Both the position numbers and the translations under genes were made by a program. Positions 53,940-63,463 of a stretch of 64,000 nucleotides of DNA are shown here, piece by piece. The notes under the pieces were generated by a model. The model did no database searches. It was not told the origin of the DNA and worked only from the letters and a program-made list of their open reading frames with translations. The stretch comes from Deltaproteobacteria bacterium IMCC39146 (GTDB lineage Bacteria; Desulfobacterota; Desulfuromonadia; Desulfuromonadales; BM103): positions 153,892-217,891 of the forward strand of contig JARUHP010000003.1 of NCBI GenBank assembly GCA_030005635.1. Reading direction: 5' to 3'. The number at the start of each line of letters is the position of its first letter. The stretch's first letter is position 1.

Positions 53940-55976
53940 ATGTCAGAAGAAATAAAAATCTATCAGCTGATCGTTCGCCAGATCCCTGTTGCCGTCTCCG
54001 AACTGGAGGCTCTGCTAAAGGAACTTCAGCATCAATTCGGCCTTGATGCCTACACTGCCAGGCAACGATTGATCGGCCCAGGCTTGGCGTTGTTTGGTAA
54101 GGGGAGTCTTGAAAAAACAGGCCAGATTGCAACCCTGCTGCACCGCTATGGTTTTGCCTGTTGGCAAACCTTACCTGAACGTCCCGGATTTAAGCCGTTC
54201 CGCCTGCGTAGTCTGGAAACACATAACGACTACATCCTCTTCGAGTGTCAGGGAGGTTCGGTGCGTTTGCAACGGGGCACTCCGACAGTTGGGGTTTTCG
54301 CTGACATCTCAGGGGCGCTGATCGACAAGCACGTTAAGCGGCTGTTAGCTCAGAATACCTATCGGGGGCGTGATGCTCTTGAACCGCTCTCGCATGATGA
54401 ACTTCTCCCTGCCATCTTTCAGGGCCAAGCCGTTTTTGACTTTTATCTGCTCAACAAGCTGGGTCAACCTCAGCAGGCGGTCAGAGTGTTCCCTGGTCGG
54501 TTTAATCCTGCGGGCCTGGGAGACAGAAGCTCCCTTAGCGCAAGGGGCAACCTGGAAGCGATGCTGGGTCTTGTTGAGGAGTATGCACAGGGTTTTCGTT
54601 TGCATTGTGACTTTGGCTTGAGCCAGTTGCCTAAATGCCCTGTGCAGCGTCTCGAAGATTCCCCTTCAGCGATCGAGGATAACCTTAAGAGTCTGACACG
54701 TTATGGTTGGTTGCTTGCCAGGTTGCAGGGCGATGGCCTCTCTCAAAAGACGTCCCCTCCTCCTACTGATGAGGCCTCTCTGCTCGCTGGAGTCGCAGCT
54801 GCGGCTCTTGTTGGCCAACCGGCGCTTGGCGCGGTTATGGGGACAGATGCTGTTGCCGGGTCTATGCCGGGGCTGAAAGACGTTGCCCGGGAGATACAGG
54901 CTGCTTTTGTTGATGAAGAGGGTGCAGGAGCTACTGCCGAAAGGGCTGTGGACAAGCCAGTAAAGAAAGATCTCCCTCCACCACCGGAGCGTCCAGAAAC
55001 CAAAATGTCTCTGGGGCGAATGCTGTCAACTGTTGGAACCTTTTTGGGCTTCGGGGTTTTTTTTCTGGCGCTTAAGGAAAACAGCTCCCTGCTGGGCTCC
55101 ATTGTTCAGTACGGGGTCGGGACGGGCCTTTTAGCAGGTTTCGTCGCTTCCTTTCTGTTCTGGTCGGGCCTTCATTATATTCGCCTGAAACGCAAGATAG
55201 AGAACACCCCCACCAGTAAGGTTCGTTCCCTGGCGATGGGGATGGTGGAAGTGCATGGCCGGGCCAGGCGCCAATACGCCCTGGTTGCCCCAATGACTCA
55301 ATCGGCGTGTGTCTATTATCGTTTGCGTAAATATCGACGCGACAAGAATAACAAGTGGAAGCTGGTTCAGGACGTCGACAGCAGTCACGTGTCTTTTCTG
55401 GTCGACGACGGGACAGGCTGTGTGGCTGTCGCGCCTCAAGGCGCTTCAGTTAAGACAAAGACACGCCAGAGTGGCACCCCTGGGCAGTCACCGTTAACTT
55501 TCACTGCGGTCAACAACATGGATGAAAATGAAAAGTGGGTTGAAGATATTGTTTATGACGGAACGACGCTCTATATCCTTGGCTTTGCCCAACCGCTGAG
55601 GGCGGAGCGGCGGAGCTTACGTGATCGTACGGTTGAGAAGCTGCGTGAACTCAAACTTGACCGGAATGCTCTGCATCGTTACGATGCAGATGGTGACGGC
55701 CAGATCAGCGAGGATGAATGGCAGCAGGCGCGAAGTGACGCAGAGCAGACAGCGCTCAAGGAGCACCTGGCTGAAGGGACCGAGCGCAAACGCCAAGAGG
55801 AGCATGTTGTGATCACGCATCCTCCTCAGAGCAGTATGCCCTTTGTGATCGCTGAAGCGGTTTCAGAAGCTCACCTGGTTCGTAACTATGGGTTGTTCAG
55901 CCTCCCGCTTATGGCTGCCGGGTTGATCCTGGCGGGGTTTGCTCTGTATCAGTTGTTTAAATTTATAAACGTCTAG
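53940..55976 (+). CDS. Large membrane protein with GIDE-like and EF-hand regions
   Basis: This 678-residue protein of mixed architecture has residues 1-345 soluble with no domain I recognise. Two membrane helices lie at about 362-382 and 390-410. A GIDE-like region (about 425-555: YALVAPMTQSACVYYRL, VSFLVDDGTGCVAV) resembles bacterial proteins related to the eukaryotic E3 ligase GIDE; no RING finger is present. A canonical EF-hand calcium loop (DADGDGQISEDE, near residue 583) follows, and a last helix lies at about 650-672. lemA follows after 21 bases; LemA and GIDE-like proteins are often neighbours. The function is unknown, likely envelope-associated. Confidence 0.75.
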   Translation: MSEEIKIYQLIVRQIPVAVSELEALLKELQHQFGLDAYTARQRLIGPGLALFGKGSLEKTGQIATLLHRYGFACWQTLPERPGFKPFRLRSLETHNDYILFECQGGSVRLQRGTPTVGVFADISGALIDKHVKRLLAQNTYRGRDALEPLSHDELLPAIFQGQAVFDFYLLNKLGQPQQAVRVFPGRFNPAGLGDRSSLSARGNLEAMLGLVEEYAQGFRLHCDFGLSQLPKCPVQRLEDSPSAIEDNLKSLTRYGWLLARLQGDGLSQKTSPPPTDEASLLAGVAAAALVGQPALGAVMGTDAVAGSMPGLKDVAREIQAAFVDEEGAGATAERAVDKPVKKDLPPPPERPETKMSLGRMLSTVGTFLGFGVFFLALKENSSLLGSIVQYGVGTGLLAGFVASFLFWSGLHYIRLKRKIENTPTSKVRSLAMGMVEVHGRARRQYALVAPMTQSACVYYRLRKYRRDKNNKWKLVQDVDSSHVSFLVDDGTGCVAVAPQGASVKTKTRQSGTPGQSPLTFTAVNNMDENEKWVEDIVYDGTTLYILGFAQPLRAERRSLRDRTVEKLRELKLDRNALHRYDADGDGQISEDEWQQARSDAEQTALKEHLAEGTERKRQEEHVVITHPPQSSMPFVIAEAVSEAHLVRNYGLFSLPLMAAGLILAGFALYQLFKFINV

Positions 55977-55997
55977 TTTTCTTCAGGAGGTTTCATT

Positions 55998-56567
55998 ATG
56001 ACAGGCTGGATTGTTCTCGGTGTTCTGGTTTTTATTCTGGTTGGCCTGGTGTTGTATGTGATCACCATTTACAACGGTTTTGTTGCCCTGAAGAACAATA
56101 TTGATCGCAACTGGAGCAATATTGATGTGCTCCTCAAGCAGCGTTATGATGAGCTGCCCAAGCTGATCAAAGTCTGTGAAGGCTACATGCAGCATGAGCA
56201 GAAGACCCTGGAGGCAGTCATCAAGGCACGCTCCATGGCAGGGCAGGCGCGGACTGATGAGCAGAAGATGCAGTCCCAGAATATGCTGACCGATACCTTG
56301 AAGTCTCTCTTTATGGTGGTCGAGCGTTATCCCGAACTGAAGGCCGACAAATCCTTCCAGCAACTTGGCTACCGGATCACTGAACTCGAAGACCAGATCG
56401 CTGATCGTCGCGAGTTCCTCAACGAGTCGGTTAATATCTACAATATTCGCATCGAGCAGTTCCCCGATGTCATCATTGCCCGCATGTTAAACTTTGCCAA
56501 GCGCACCTTGTGGCAGATCGACCCCGAACATCGTCAGGATGTTAAGGTTGAGTTTAATCACACCTGA
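55998..56567 (+). CDS. lemA: LemA-family protein
   Basis: This 189-residue protein has an N-terminal membrane helix (about 4-25) and a long helical body with the family pattern YNGFVALKNNIDRNWSNIDVLLKQRYDELPKLI and helix pairs ending near the C-terminus. LemA proteins have no established biochemical activity. A strong AGGAGG ribosome binding site follows the GIDE-like gene, so the two are probably one operon; a terminator lies 24 bases downstream. Confidence 0.92.
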   Translation: MTGWIVLGVLVFILVGLVLYVITIYNGFVALKNNIDRNWSNIDVLLKQRYDELPKLIKVCEGYMQHEQKTLEAVIKARSMAGQARTDEQKMQSQNMLTDTLKSLFMVVERYPELKADKSFQQLGYRITELEDQIADRREFLNESVNIYNIRIEQFPDVIIARMLNFAKRTLWQIDPEHRQDVKVEFNHT

Positions 56568-56591
56568 GGAGTTTAGCGCTTCCCTGAAATA

Positions 56592-56629
56592 AAAAGCGGG
56601 CTCTGTCTATGTACGACGAGCCCGCTTTT
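56592..56629 (+). terminator. Terminator after lemA
   Basis: AAAAGCGGGCTC (56592-56603) pairs perfectly with GAGCCCGCTTTT (56618-56629) over a 14-base loop. Confidence 0.9.
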
Positions 56630-56675
56630 GTATGTCTCATTTATGCCCCCCTACTTATGCTCATTGGCGCTTTTG

Positions 56676-56762
56676 CAAGAGGCTCTATTGGTAGAGGTAT
56701 TCACTAAGCTCATTAATACAAAAAACGATGGCCACCTGGATCAAGACCGGGTGGCCATTTCT
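56676..56762. repeat. Two-hairpin dispersed repeat, copy C
   Basis: The first part is GAGGCTCTATTGGTAGAGGTATTCA. The second hairpin, GGCCACC (56730-56736) with GGTGGCC (56750-56756), is followed by ATTTCT. The spacing and order match copies A and B; bases in the second loop differ, while the arms are preserved. Confidence 0.6.
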
Positions 56763-56768
56763 CATATC

Positions 56769-56820
56769 AGAGTCAGTAAGAATTACAAATTTAAGCCAAT
56801 TTAAGCACCACGAAACAATG
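56769..56820. repeat. Second dispersed block (R2), copy 3
   Basis: It reads AGTCAGTAAGAATT, then TTTAAGCCAATTTAAG, then CACCACGAAACAATG, matching 494-541 (CCACGAAACAATG exact) and the left part at 4001-4037. It directly follows repeat copy C. The rest of the 56568-57011 gap holds the lemA terminator and the TetR promoter. Confidence 0.4.
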
Positions 56821-56951
56821 TCAGGATTTATAAGATGCTCACCTACTTTATCCCCACCTAATATTTAACTAGATTTGTGGTGATTTGAAAAGTCAGAAAT
56901 TCCTTGAATTTAATGATTATAAAGAAATTTGCCAACAGTGGTTATTTTGGC

Positions 56952-56999
56952 TTGACAGAAGCTCAAAAAGGAATAGGATGCGGAGCGAACGTTCATTCC
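56952..56999 (+). promoter_or_regulatory. Promoter and operator of the TetR-type regulator gene
   Basis: TTGACA (56952-56957) and TAGGAT (56974-56979) are 16 bases apart. The imperfect palindrome GGAGCGAACGTTCATTCC (56982-56999) follows at once, covering the likely transcription start. It matches most of the perfect operator at 57649-57666, so autorepression is likely. Confidence 0.6.
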
Positions 57000-57011
57000 G
57001 GAGGTCAAGCG

Positions 57012-57596
57012 ATGGATTGTGAAGAATTGAGTGAAAAATGTCTGGCTGTTTATCAGGCTTCTCTAGAGTTGATAGCAGAACAGGGCTTTCACGGTACGCC
57101 GATGTCGCAGATTGCTAAAAAGGCAGGAGTCGGTGTTGGCAGCATTTACCGCTACTTTAAAGACAAAGATGACCTGATACACGGTGTCCATGCTCAGGCC
57201 GACAGGAAGATGATGGAGGCCCTGGTCTCCGTCCATATCGCTGGCTCAAGCGAAAAAGACCAATTTTATGCCCTGGTGACAAGTTTGACGAAACATCTGA
57301 TGGAAAACCCGCTCGAATTCCGCTTTCTGGAACAGTATTACAACTCTCCTTACGGTACGGAAAAGAAGCGTGAGAAGTTTTTTGAGGAGATGCCCTCCGA
57401 TGAAAAAACATCACCTTTTCTCAGCTTGTTGAAGGGTGACTCATTCAAGGATTTGCCGCTGCCTGTTCTGCACGCTTTAGCGTTCGGGCCGTTGATTTTC
57501 AGTCTCCGTGATCATCTGTCAGGGATACAACTACTCGATGATAATTTGATCGATAATCTTGCTGAAGGCTGCTGGGACGCGGTTCGCAAGAGTTGA
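57012..57596 (+). CDS. TetR-family repressor of the RND efflux operon
   Basis: This 194-residue protein has an N-terminal helix-turn-helix (FHGTPMSQIAKKAGVGVGSIYRYFKDKDDLIH, about 22-53) and a variable ligand-binding helical domain typical of TetR. The ATG at 57012 after GGAGGTC is the start; a longer frame from 56904 would include the promoter and operator. It precedes an RND operon carrying a palindromic site related to the one in its own promoter, so it probably represses both and responds to an exported compound. Confidence 0.92.
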   Translation: MDCEELSEKCLAVYQASLELIAEQGFHGTPMSQIAKKAGVGVGSIYRYFKDKDDLIHGVHAQADRKMMEALVSVHIAGSSEKDQFYALVTSLTKHLMENPLEFRFLEQYYNSPYGTEKKREKFFEEMPSDEKTSPFLSLLKGDSFKDLPLPVLHALAFGPLIFSLRDHLSGIQLLDDNLIDNLAEGCWDAVRKS

Positions 57597-57648
57597 TATA
57601 CGCTTGCGCCTCGCTTTGCGATAAGGCGCTTAATTAAAGATTAGAGTT

Positions 57649-57666
57649 GGAATGAACATTCATTCC
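57649..57666. promoter_or_regulatory. Operator palindrome ahead of the RND efflux operon
   Basis: GGAATGAA-CA-TTCATTCC is an inverted repeat with perfect 8-bp arms, just upstream of the AAGGAG ribosome binding site. The related site at 56982-56999 lies at the regulator promoter. Confidence 0.7.
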
Positions 57667-57683
57667 ATGCAAGGAGCTCAACA

Positions 57684-58853
57684 ATGAAGGAACAAATAAA
57701 CCGTCAATTGGAAAAGAAATCGGACCGCAGACCGGCAATAAAAGTAACCGTTATTGCGCTGTTGGCATTCGTTGCCATTCTCGGTGGCGGCATCTATGCC
57801 TCGCAACTTATGGCTGCCCCGGAACAAAAGACCTCCGCACCCCCCGCTATGCCGCCGATGCCGGTCGAGACAGTCGAAGTCAAGATCGCTGATAGCGATC
57901 AGCAGCTTCAGGCTGTAGGGACCTTGCTCTCAAACGAAGCTGTTATCATCATGTCCGAGATACCTGGTCGTATTGAGACGATTGGCTTCAGAGAAGGCGA
58001 AGCAGTTAAAAAGGGGCAACTGTTGATCAAGCTCGACAGCTCTGTGCTAATGGCGGAATTTGACCGGGCCGAAGCAAGTCGTGCTTTGAGTGAAAAGAAC
58101 TACCAGCGCTCCGAAGCCCTCTTTAACGATAACGCCATCTCCGAGATGGAGCATGACGAAGCCTACGCCAAATGGAAACTGGATGAGGCAACGACCCGGC
58201 TGGCAAAAGCGCAGTTGCAGAAGACTATCATCAAAAACCCGTTTGCAGGGACCCTCGGTTTACGCAACGTCAGCATCGGTGACTATATCCAACCTGGGCA
58301 GCCGCTGGTTAATCTCGAAGATGTCAGTCAACTGAAGGTCGACTTCACTGTGCCGGAAAAATATTCGACCCAGATCAAGGTCAATCAGAAGATTTCTGTG
58401 ACCACAGACGCCTACGAAGGCAGGAGCTTCAACGGTGAAGTCTATGCGATCAATCCCCTGGTCGATGCAAAGACCCGAAGCCTGGTTTTGCGCGGCAGAA
58501 TTGATAATCAAGAAGGTTTGATACGTCCGGGCCAGTTCGCCCAGGTGAAACTGGTCTTGAGTACCAAAACTGATGCGATCTTTATCCCTGAGCAGGCTCT
58601 GATTCCGCAACCTGCAAAACAGTTCGTCTTCAAGGTTGTTGACGGCGCTGCGCAGATGGTGCCAGTACAAACAGGCCAACGCCGTAAAGGCTGGGTTGAA
58701 ATTGTTGACGGGCTAGCTGCTGGCGATGTCGTTATTACCGGCGGGCATCAGAAGATCGGCCCTGGCAGCCCGGTACATGTTATCCCTGCTGCCCCATCAC
58801 TGTTCAGTAAATTTGAAAGCGACATAGCATCACCTTCGAAGAGCGACGGTTAA
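57684..58853 (+). CDS. RND efflux periplasmic adaptor (membrane fusion protein)
   Basis: This 389-residue protein has an N-terminal membrane anchor (about 22-42). It has the standard order of an adaptor: beta-barrel start (VETVEVKIADSDQQLQAVGTL), lipoyl half (GRIETIGFREGEAVKKGQLLIKLD), alpha-hairpin (LSEKNYQRSEALFNDNAIS), second lipoyl half (GTLGLRNVSIGDYIQPGQ) and membrane-proximal domain. It links the inner membrane pump to the outer membrane channel. It is the first gene of the operon. Confidence 0.94.
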   Translation: MKEQINRQLEKKSDRRPAIKVTVIALLAFVAILGGGIYASQLMAAPEQKTSAPPAMPPMPVETVEVKIADSDQQLQAVGTLLSNEAVIIMSEIPGRIETIGFREGEAVKKGQLLIKLDSSVLMAEFDRAEASRALSEKNYQRSEALFNDNAISEMEHDEAYAKWKLDEATTRLAKAQLQKTIIKNPFAGTLGLRNVSIGDYIQPGQPLVNLEDVSQLKVDFTVPEKYSTQIKVNQKISVTTDAYEGRSFNGEVYAINPLVDAKTRSLVLRGRIDNQEGLIRPGQFAQVKLVLSTKTDAIFIPEQALIPQPAKQFVFKVVDGAAQMVPVQTGQRRKGWVEIVDGLAAGDVVITGGHQKIGPGSPVHVIPAAPSLFSKFESDIASPSKSDG

Positions 58854-58877
58854 GTTCAAAGCCGGCAGGAGTAAACA

Positions 58878-61800
58878 ATGAAGATTTCAGAGATAAGTGT
58901 TCACCGTCCCGTTCTGGCAACGGTCATGAGTCTGGTCATCGTCCTGATTGGCCTGGTCTCCTACGACCGGTTGACGGTACGTGAATATCCCAATATTGAT
59001 GAACCGACTGTTTCGGTAACAACCATCTACCAGGGTGCCAGCCCTGATATCATGGAAACCGAAGTCACCACGGTGATAGAGGACAGCCTCTCCGGTATCG
59101 AGGGGATCAAGACCATCACCTCGCAGAGCTTTCAGGAACGCAGCCAGATCAGCATTGTTTTCAAGATGGAGCGCAATGCTGATGACGCCGCCGCCGAGGT
59201 TCGTGACCGGGTCGGCCGGGTGCGTGCAGATCTGCCCTTCAATATAGAAGAGCCGGTCATCGCCAAGGTTGAGGCTGACGCATCACCGATCATATATATG
59301 TCATTTTCCAGCGATCAGCACAGCAACGTGGAAATCACCGATTATGTTGAGCGTTATGTGACCGACCAGATCGAAATGATCGATGGTGTTGCAGAAGTCC
59401 AGGTCCTGGGCGCACGGCGTTATTCGATGCGAATCTGGCTCGACCCGGCGCAGCTAACTGCCCGCCAAGTGACCCCGCAGGATGTTGAAAATGCTGTGCG
59501 CTCACAGAATATAGAAGTGCCCGGTGGCCGGATTGAAAGCGGAGCCAGAGAATTCTCAGTATTGACCGACACCAGCCTCAACACACCTGAGGAATTTGAA
59601 AATATTATTGTCACCAAAACCGGTAACAGTTTGGTTCGTCTGCGCGATGTCGGCCGGGTCGAAGTCGGGCCTGAATCGGTACGCCAGAGTCTGCGCTACA
59701 ACGGTGGCAAGGCGGTGGCTCTCGGTGTGGTCAAGCAATCGGTGGCCAATCCTCTCGATATCTCCAAGGGCCTGCATGCTATGTTGCCGGAACTGCAGGA
59801 ATCGTTGCCCACGGGGATGAAGACAAGGGTCGTTTATGACAGTTCGATCTTTATCGAACGCTCCATTGAGAATGTGTTTACGTCGATTCTTGAGGCCGTT
59901 GGTCTGGTTCTGCTGATCATTTTCATTTTCTTGCGCAGTTTTCGTTCAACCTTGATTCCGTTAGTGACAATCCCGGTTTCGCTGATTGGTTCCTTCGCCC
60001 TGATGTGGGCGCTCGGCTTCTCAATTAATACTTTGACCTTGTTGGCGATGGTGTTGGCGGTCGGTCTTGTGGTTGACGATGCCATCGTCGTTCTTGAAAA
60101 TGTCCATCGTCATGTCGAAAAGGGTCTGTCACCGAAAGAGGCCTCAATCAAGGGCATGCGTGAAATCGGTTTTGCCGTCGTTCTTATGACCCTGACTCTC
60201 GTCGCGGTTTACATACCCGTCGCCATGATGGAAGGTCGCACCGGCAAACTCTTCACCGAGTTCGCTCTAACACTGGCCGGTGCGGTGTTCGTCTCCGGTT
60301 TTGTCGCCCTGACCCTGACCCCGATGATGACCTCGCGTATGCTCCGCCATCAAAAACACCATAATAAGCTGTTCAACCTGATGGAAGTTTTTTTCGACAG
60401 TCTTGACCGCGGCTACCATCGAGTTCTCAAGGCGTCGCTTAAATCGGTCGCCATCGGTATCATCATCGCCCTGCTGGCCGGTACCAGCTCCTGGTTTCTC
60501 TTCAACCGGTTACCCTCAGAGATGTCACCGTTGGAAGACCGCGGTGTTTTCATGACCTTCGTTATGGCTCCCGACGGTGCCAGTCTCGAATATACAGATC
60601 ATTACCTGAAGCAGGCGGAAGATTTGTTGCAGGCGGTTCCGGAATCGGTCGGCGTTTTCGCCACCACCGGTTTCACAGGTCTGATGACTGAAGGGATCGC
60701 CTTTGTCGAGATGCAGGATTGGCAAGAGCGTGATCGCTCGACGCTGCAGATCGCGGCTGAGCTCGGCCCAAAGCTTTTCGGTATCCCCGGCGTGCTCGGC
60801 TTCCCGATCACCCCGCCGTCTCTCGGCCAGCCTTTTATGGACCAGCCGGTGCAATTTGTAGTCAAGACCACCGATTCTTACGCTGTGCTGAACAAGCAGA
60901 TCGGCGAACTGATGTCCGAGGTGCGCAAGAACCCGCAAATCCTCGCTGCCCGTACCGATCTTAAATTGAACACACCGGAACTGCGCCTGCAGGTTGATCG
61001 TGACAAAGCAGCAGATCTCGGTGTGAATGTCGCAACCCTGGGCCGTACCATTGAAACCCTGATGAGTGGCCGTGATGTCACGCGCTTCAAGATGGACGGT
61101 GAACAGTATGATGTCATCGTCAAGGTCGAAGATGATCTGCGTGTCACGCCGGAAGACCTGAATCGTATTCATGTCCGTAACCTCGCCGGTGAGATGATAC
61201 CGATCGGCAATCTTGTGACCATAGAAGAGGGTGTCACCGCGCAGTCGCTTAATCACTTCAACCGTAGCCGGGCTGCGGTTATCAGTGCCAATTTAGCACC
61301 TGGTTACTCCCAGGGCGAAGCTCTCGCGTTTCTTGAGGATACTGCAGCACGTATCCTGCCAGAATCGGCCCGCATCGATTATCAGGGTCAGTCTCGCGAG
61401 TTCAAGAACAGCAGCGCCGGTCTTCTGATGACCTTTGTCCTGGCGCTGGCGCTGATCTACCTGATGATGGCGGCACAGTTCGAATCTTTCGTCGATCCGT
61501 TGATTATTCTCTTCACAGTTCCCCTGTCAATGGTCGGCGCCCTGATCGCCCTCTATTATACCGGCAATTCCTTAAGCATCTACAGTCAGGTCGGCCTGAT
61601 CACTCTGATCGGTTTGATTACCAAGCACGGTATCCTGATCGTAGAGTTCGCCAATCAACTACAGGAACAGGGTAAATCGAAGTTGGAAGCGGTGCTGGAA
61701 GCCGCCACCCTGCGTTTGCGCCCTATCCTGATGACCACCGGTGCAATGGTGCTTGGCTCCGTGCCGCTAGCGCTTGCCAGTGGGGCAGGTGCAGAGAGCC

Positions 61801-61979
61801 GTTCCCAGATCGGTTGGGTTATCGTTGGCGGTTTATCGCTTGGAACGATGCTGACCCTGTTTGTCATCCCGGCTGTTTACATGTTGTTAGCTCGCACACG
61901 GCAAAAAGTAATTTTGCCGACAGATGAAGTTGTTGTCTCCGATCGTGGAACAACGCAAATGAGTGCAAAAGTCTCCTAG
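58878..61979 (+). CDS. RND multidrug efflux transporter (HAE-1 type)
   Basis: This 1033-residue proton-driven pump has twelve membrane helices and two large periplasmic loops, the usual length for the family. Helix 4 carries the paired aspartates in VGLVVDDAIVVLENV. In the second half, GLITKHGILIVEFANQL contains the Lys of the proton relay with His in place of the common Asn, a known subclass. Substrate preference cannot be read from this sequence. Confidence 0.96.
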   Translation: MKISEISVHRPVLATVMSLVIVLIGLVSYDRLTVREYPNIDEPTVSVTTIYQGASPDIMETEVTTVIEDSLSGIEGIKTITSQSFQERSQISIVFKMERNADDAAAEVRDRVGRVRADLPFNIEEPVIAKVEADASPIIYMSFSSDQHSNVEITDYVERYVTDQIEMIDGVAEVQVLGARRYSMRIWLDPAQLTARQVTPQDVENAVRSQNIEVPGGRIESGAREFSVLTDTSLNTPEEFENIIVTKTGNSLVRLRDVGRVEVGPESVRQSLRYNGGKAVALGVVKQSVANPLDISKGLHAMLPELQESLPTGMKTRVVYDSSIFIERSIENVFTSILEAVGLVLLIIFIFLRSFRSTLIPLVTIPVSLIGSFALMWALGFSINTLTLLAMVLAVGLVVDDAIVVLENVHRHVEKGLSPKEASIKGMREIGFAVVLMTLTLVAVYIPVAMMEGRTGKLFTEFALTLAGAVFVSGFVALTLTPMMTSRMLRHQKHHNKLFNLMEVFFDSLDRGYHRVLKASLKSVAIGIIIALLAGTSSWFLFNRLPSEMSPLEDRGVFMTFVMAPDGASLEYTDHYLKQAEDLLQAVPESVGVFATTGFTGLMTEGIAFVEMQDWQERDRSTLQIAAELGPKLFGIPGVLGFPITPPSLGQPFMDQPVQFVVKTTDSYAVLNKQIGELMSEVRKNPQILAARTDLKLNTPELRLQVDRDKAADLGVNVATLGRTIETLMSGRDVTRFKMDGEQYDVIVKVEDDLRVTPEDLNRIHVRNLAGEMIPIGNLVTIEEGVTAQSLNHFNRSRAAVISANLAPGYSQGEALAFLEDTAARILPESARIDYQGQSREFKNSSAGLLMTFVLALALIYLMMAAQFESFVDPLIILFTVPLSMVGALIALYYTGNSLSIYSQVGLITLIGLITKHGILIVEFANQLQEQGKSKLEAVLEAATLRLRPILMTTGAMVLGSVPLALASGAGAESRSQIGWVIVGGLSLGTMLTLFVIPAVYMLLARTRQKVILPTDEVVVSDRGTTQMSAKVS

Positions 61980-62041
61980 CAGCCGGTTCATGGTTAGTCC
62001 GACAGATTGCTAGACAGACTTGAAATAAGTAAGAGGAAACT

Positions 62042-63463
62042 ATGAAAGTATCTAACAGATATATCCCTATGTTGTTGGTTCTGTTTGTGACCGGCTGTGC
62101 CCTTGGTCCGAATTATTCTCGCCCGGAGATCGATGTACCGGTGGTCTATAAAACGGATGCTCCCTGGAAGGAGGTCACGCCACTTGATCATGTCGACAAG
62201 GGACACTGGTGGGAAATTTACGAGGACCCCGCGCTCAACAAGCTGGAAGAAACAGCCATGGCTGCCAACCAGGAGCTAAAAATTGCTTTTGCCAGGTTGA
62301 TGCAGGTACAGACCGGCGAAAGTCTCAGTCGTGCGGGTCAATTCCCCCGGATCGACATGGCCGGTTCGGCATCCCGCGAGCGCACATCGGCCGATTTCTC
62401 GACAACAGCTGAAGGGACAACTGGCAATGTTTTCAGCGTACCTTTCATGCTCGGTTATGAACTTGATCTCTGGGGCAGGGTTCGTCGATCTATCGAGGCC
62501 GCCGAAGCTGACTCCGCCAGTGCCTTAGCCGACTACCAAAACGTTATGCTCTCTCTGCAGGGTGAAATCGCCCGAAATTATTTTGCGATGAGTGCCATTG
62601 ACCAGGAGTCTTCGATTCTGAATCAAACCGTTGTCTTAATGGAAAAAGCGCGCGACTTGATCAAACGCCAATATGACAGCGGACGAGTCAGCCTCCTGGA
62701 CTTGACCCAAGCGGAGACGCAACTGGCCGAAACTCGCTCGGAAGCGATCGGACTTGAGAAGAAGCGAGGAGAGCTGGAAAATGCTCTCGCTGTTCTTACC
62801 GGACAACCGGCGTCAAATTTCACTCTGCCGTCAAGACCCCTCACCCAGAGCCCTCCGGCAGTTGCCGCTGGGCTACCGTCGAGTCTACTCGAACGCCGTC
62901 CAGATGTTGCCGCCGCGGAGCGTCAGATGGCCGCCGCCAACGCTCGCATAGGCGTTGCTGAAACCGCTTTCTTCCCATCGATCAGTCTGACCGGTAGTGC
63001 CGGCTATGCCAGCACCGACCTGGTTGATCTCTTTAACTGGAGCAATCGCACATGGGGAATCGGACCAGCTATCTCTTTGCCCCTCTTCGACGGTGGTCGT
63101 AATAACGCGAACCTTGAAAGAACCAAGGCAGCGTATGAAGAATCAGTTGCCAGATATAGTCAACATGTTTTAGTTGCCTTCCAGGAAGTTGAAGATAACT
63201 TGCACGGACTTGAAGTCCTTGCTCGCCAGGGAACCATGCTTCAGCAGGCGGTTGATAAGGCAGGGGAAGCCTTAAAAATTTCCGAAAGCCGTTATCTCCA
63301 CGGACGAGTCGACTTTCTGGAAGTTGTCGATAGCCACCGCACCTCGTTAAGGACGCAGCGTGCACTGGTGCAATTACAAGGAGACCAGTTCACAGCCAGT
63401 GTTCTATTGATCAAGGCCCTTGGTGGAAGTTGGGAGGAGAAGAAGGGGAATACTGGCAATTGA
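62042..63463 (+). CDS. Outer membrane efflux channel lipoprotein (NodT/OprM type)
   Basis: This 473-residue TolC-like protein has a lipobox FVTGC near residue 19, so it is lipid-anchored, followed by GPNYSRPEIDVP. The two repeats of helix/strand organisation are typical; LLERRPDVAAAERQMAAANARIGVAETAFFPSISLTGSAG is the family signature. It is the third gene of the operon. Its end overlaps the broken response regulator sequence that follows. Confidence 0.95.
   Translation: MKVSNRYIPMLLVLFVTGCALGPNYSRPEIDVPVVYKTDAPWKEVTPLDHVDKGHWWEIYEDPALNKLEETAMAANQELKIAFARLMQVQTGESLSRAGQFPRIDMAGSASRERTSADFSTTAEGTTGNVFSVPFMLGYELDLWGRVRRSIEAAEADSASALADYQNVMLSLQGEIARNYFAMSAIDQESSILNQTVVLMEKARDLIKRQYDSGRVSLLDLTQAETQLAETRSEAIGLEKKRGELENALAVLTGQPASNFTLPSRPLTQSPPAVAAGLPSSLLERRPDVAAAERQMAAANARIGVAETAFFPSISLTGSAGYASTDLVDLFNWSNRTWGIGPAISLPLFDGGRNNANLERTKAAYEESVARYSQHVLVAFQEVEDNLHGLEVLARQGTMLQQAVDKAGEALKISESRYLHGRVDFLEVVDSHRTSLRTQRALVQLQGDQFTASVLLIKALGGSWEEKKGNTGN

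Noticed and set aside
56904..57011. 36-codon N-terminal extension of the TetR protein
   Set aside because: The stretch contains the -35/-10 boxes and the operator; the RBS precedes 57012.
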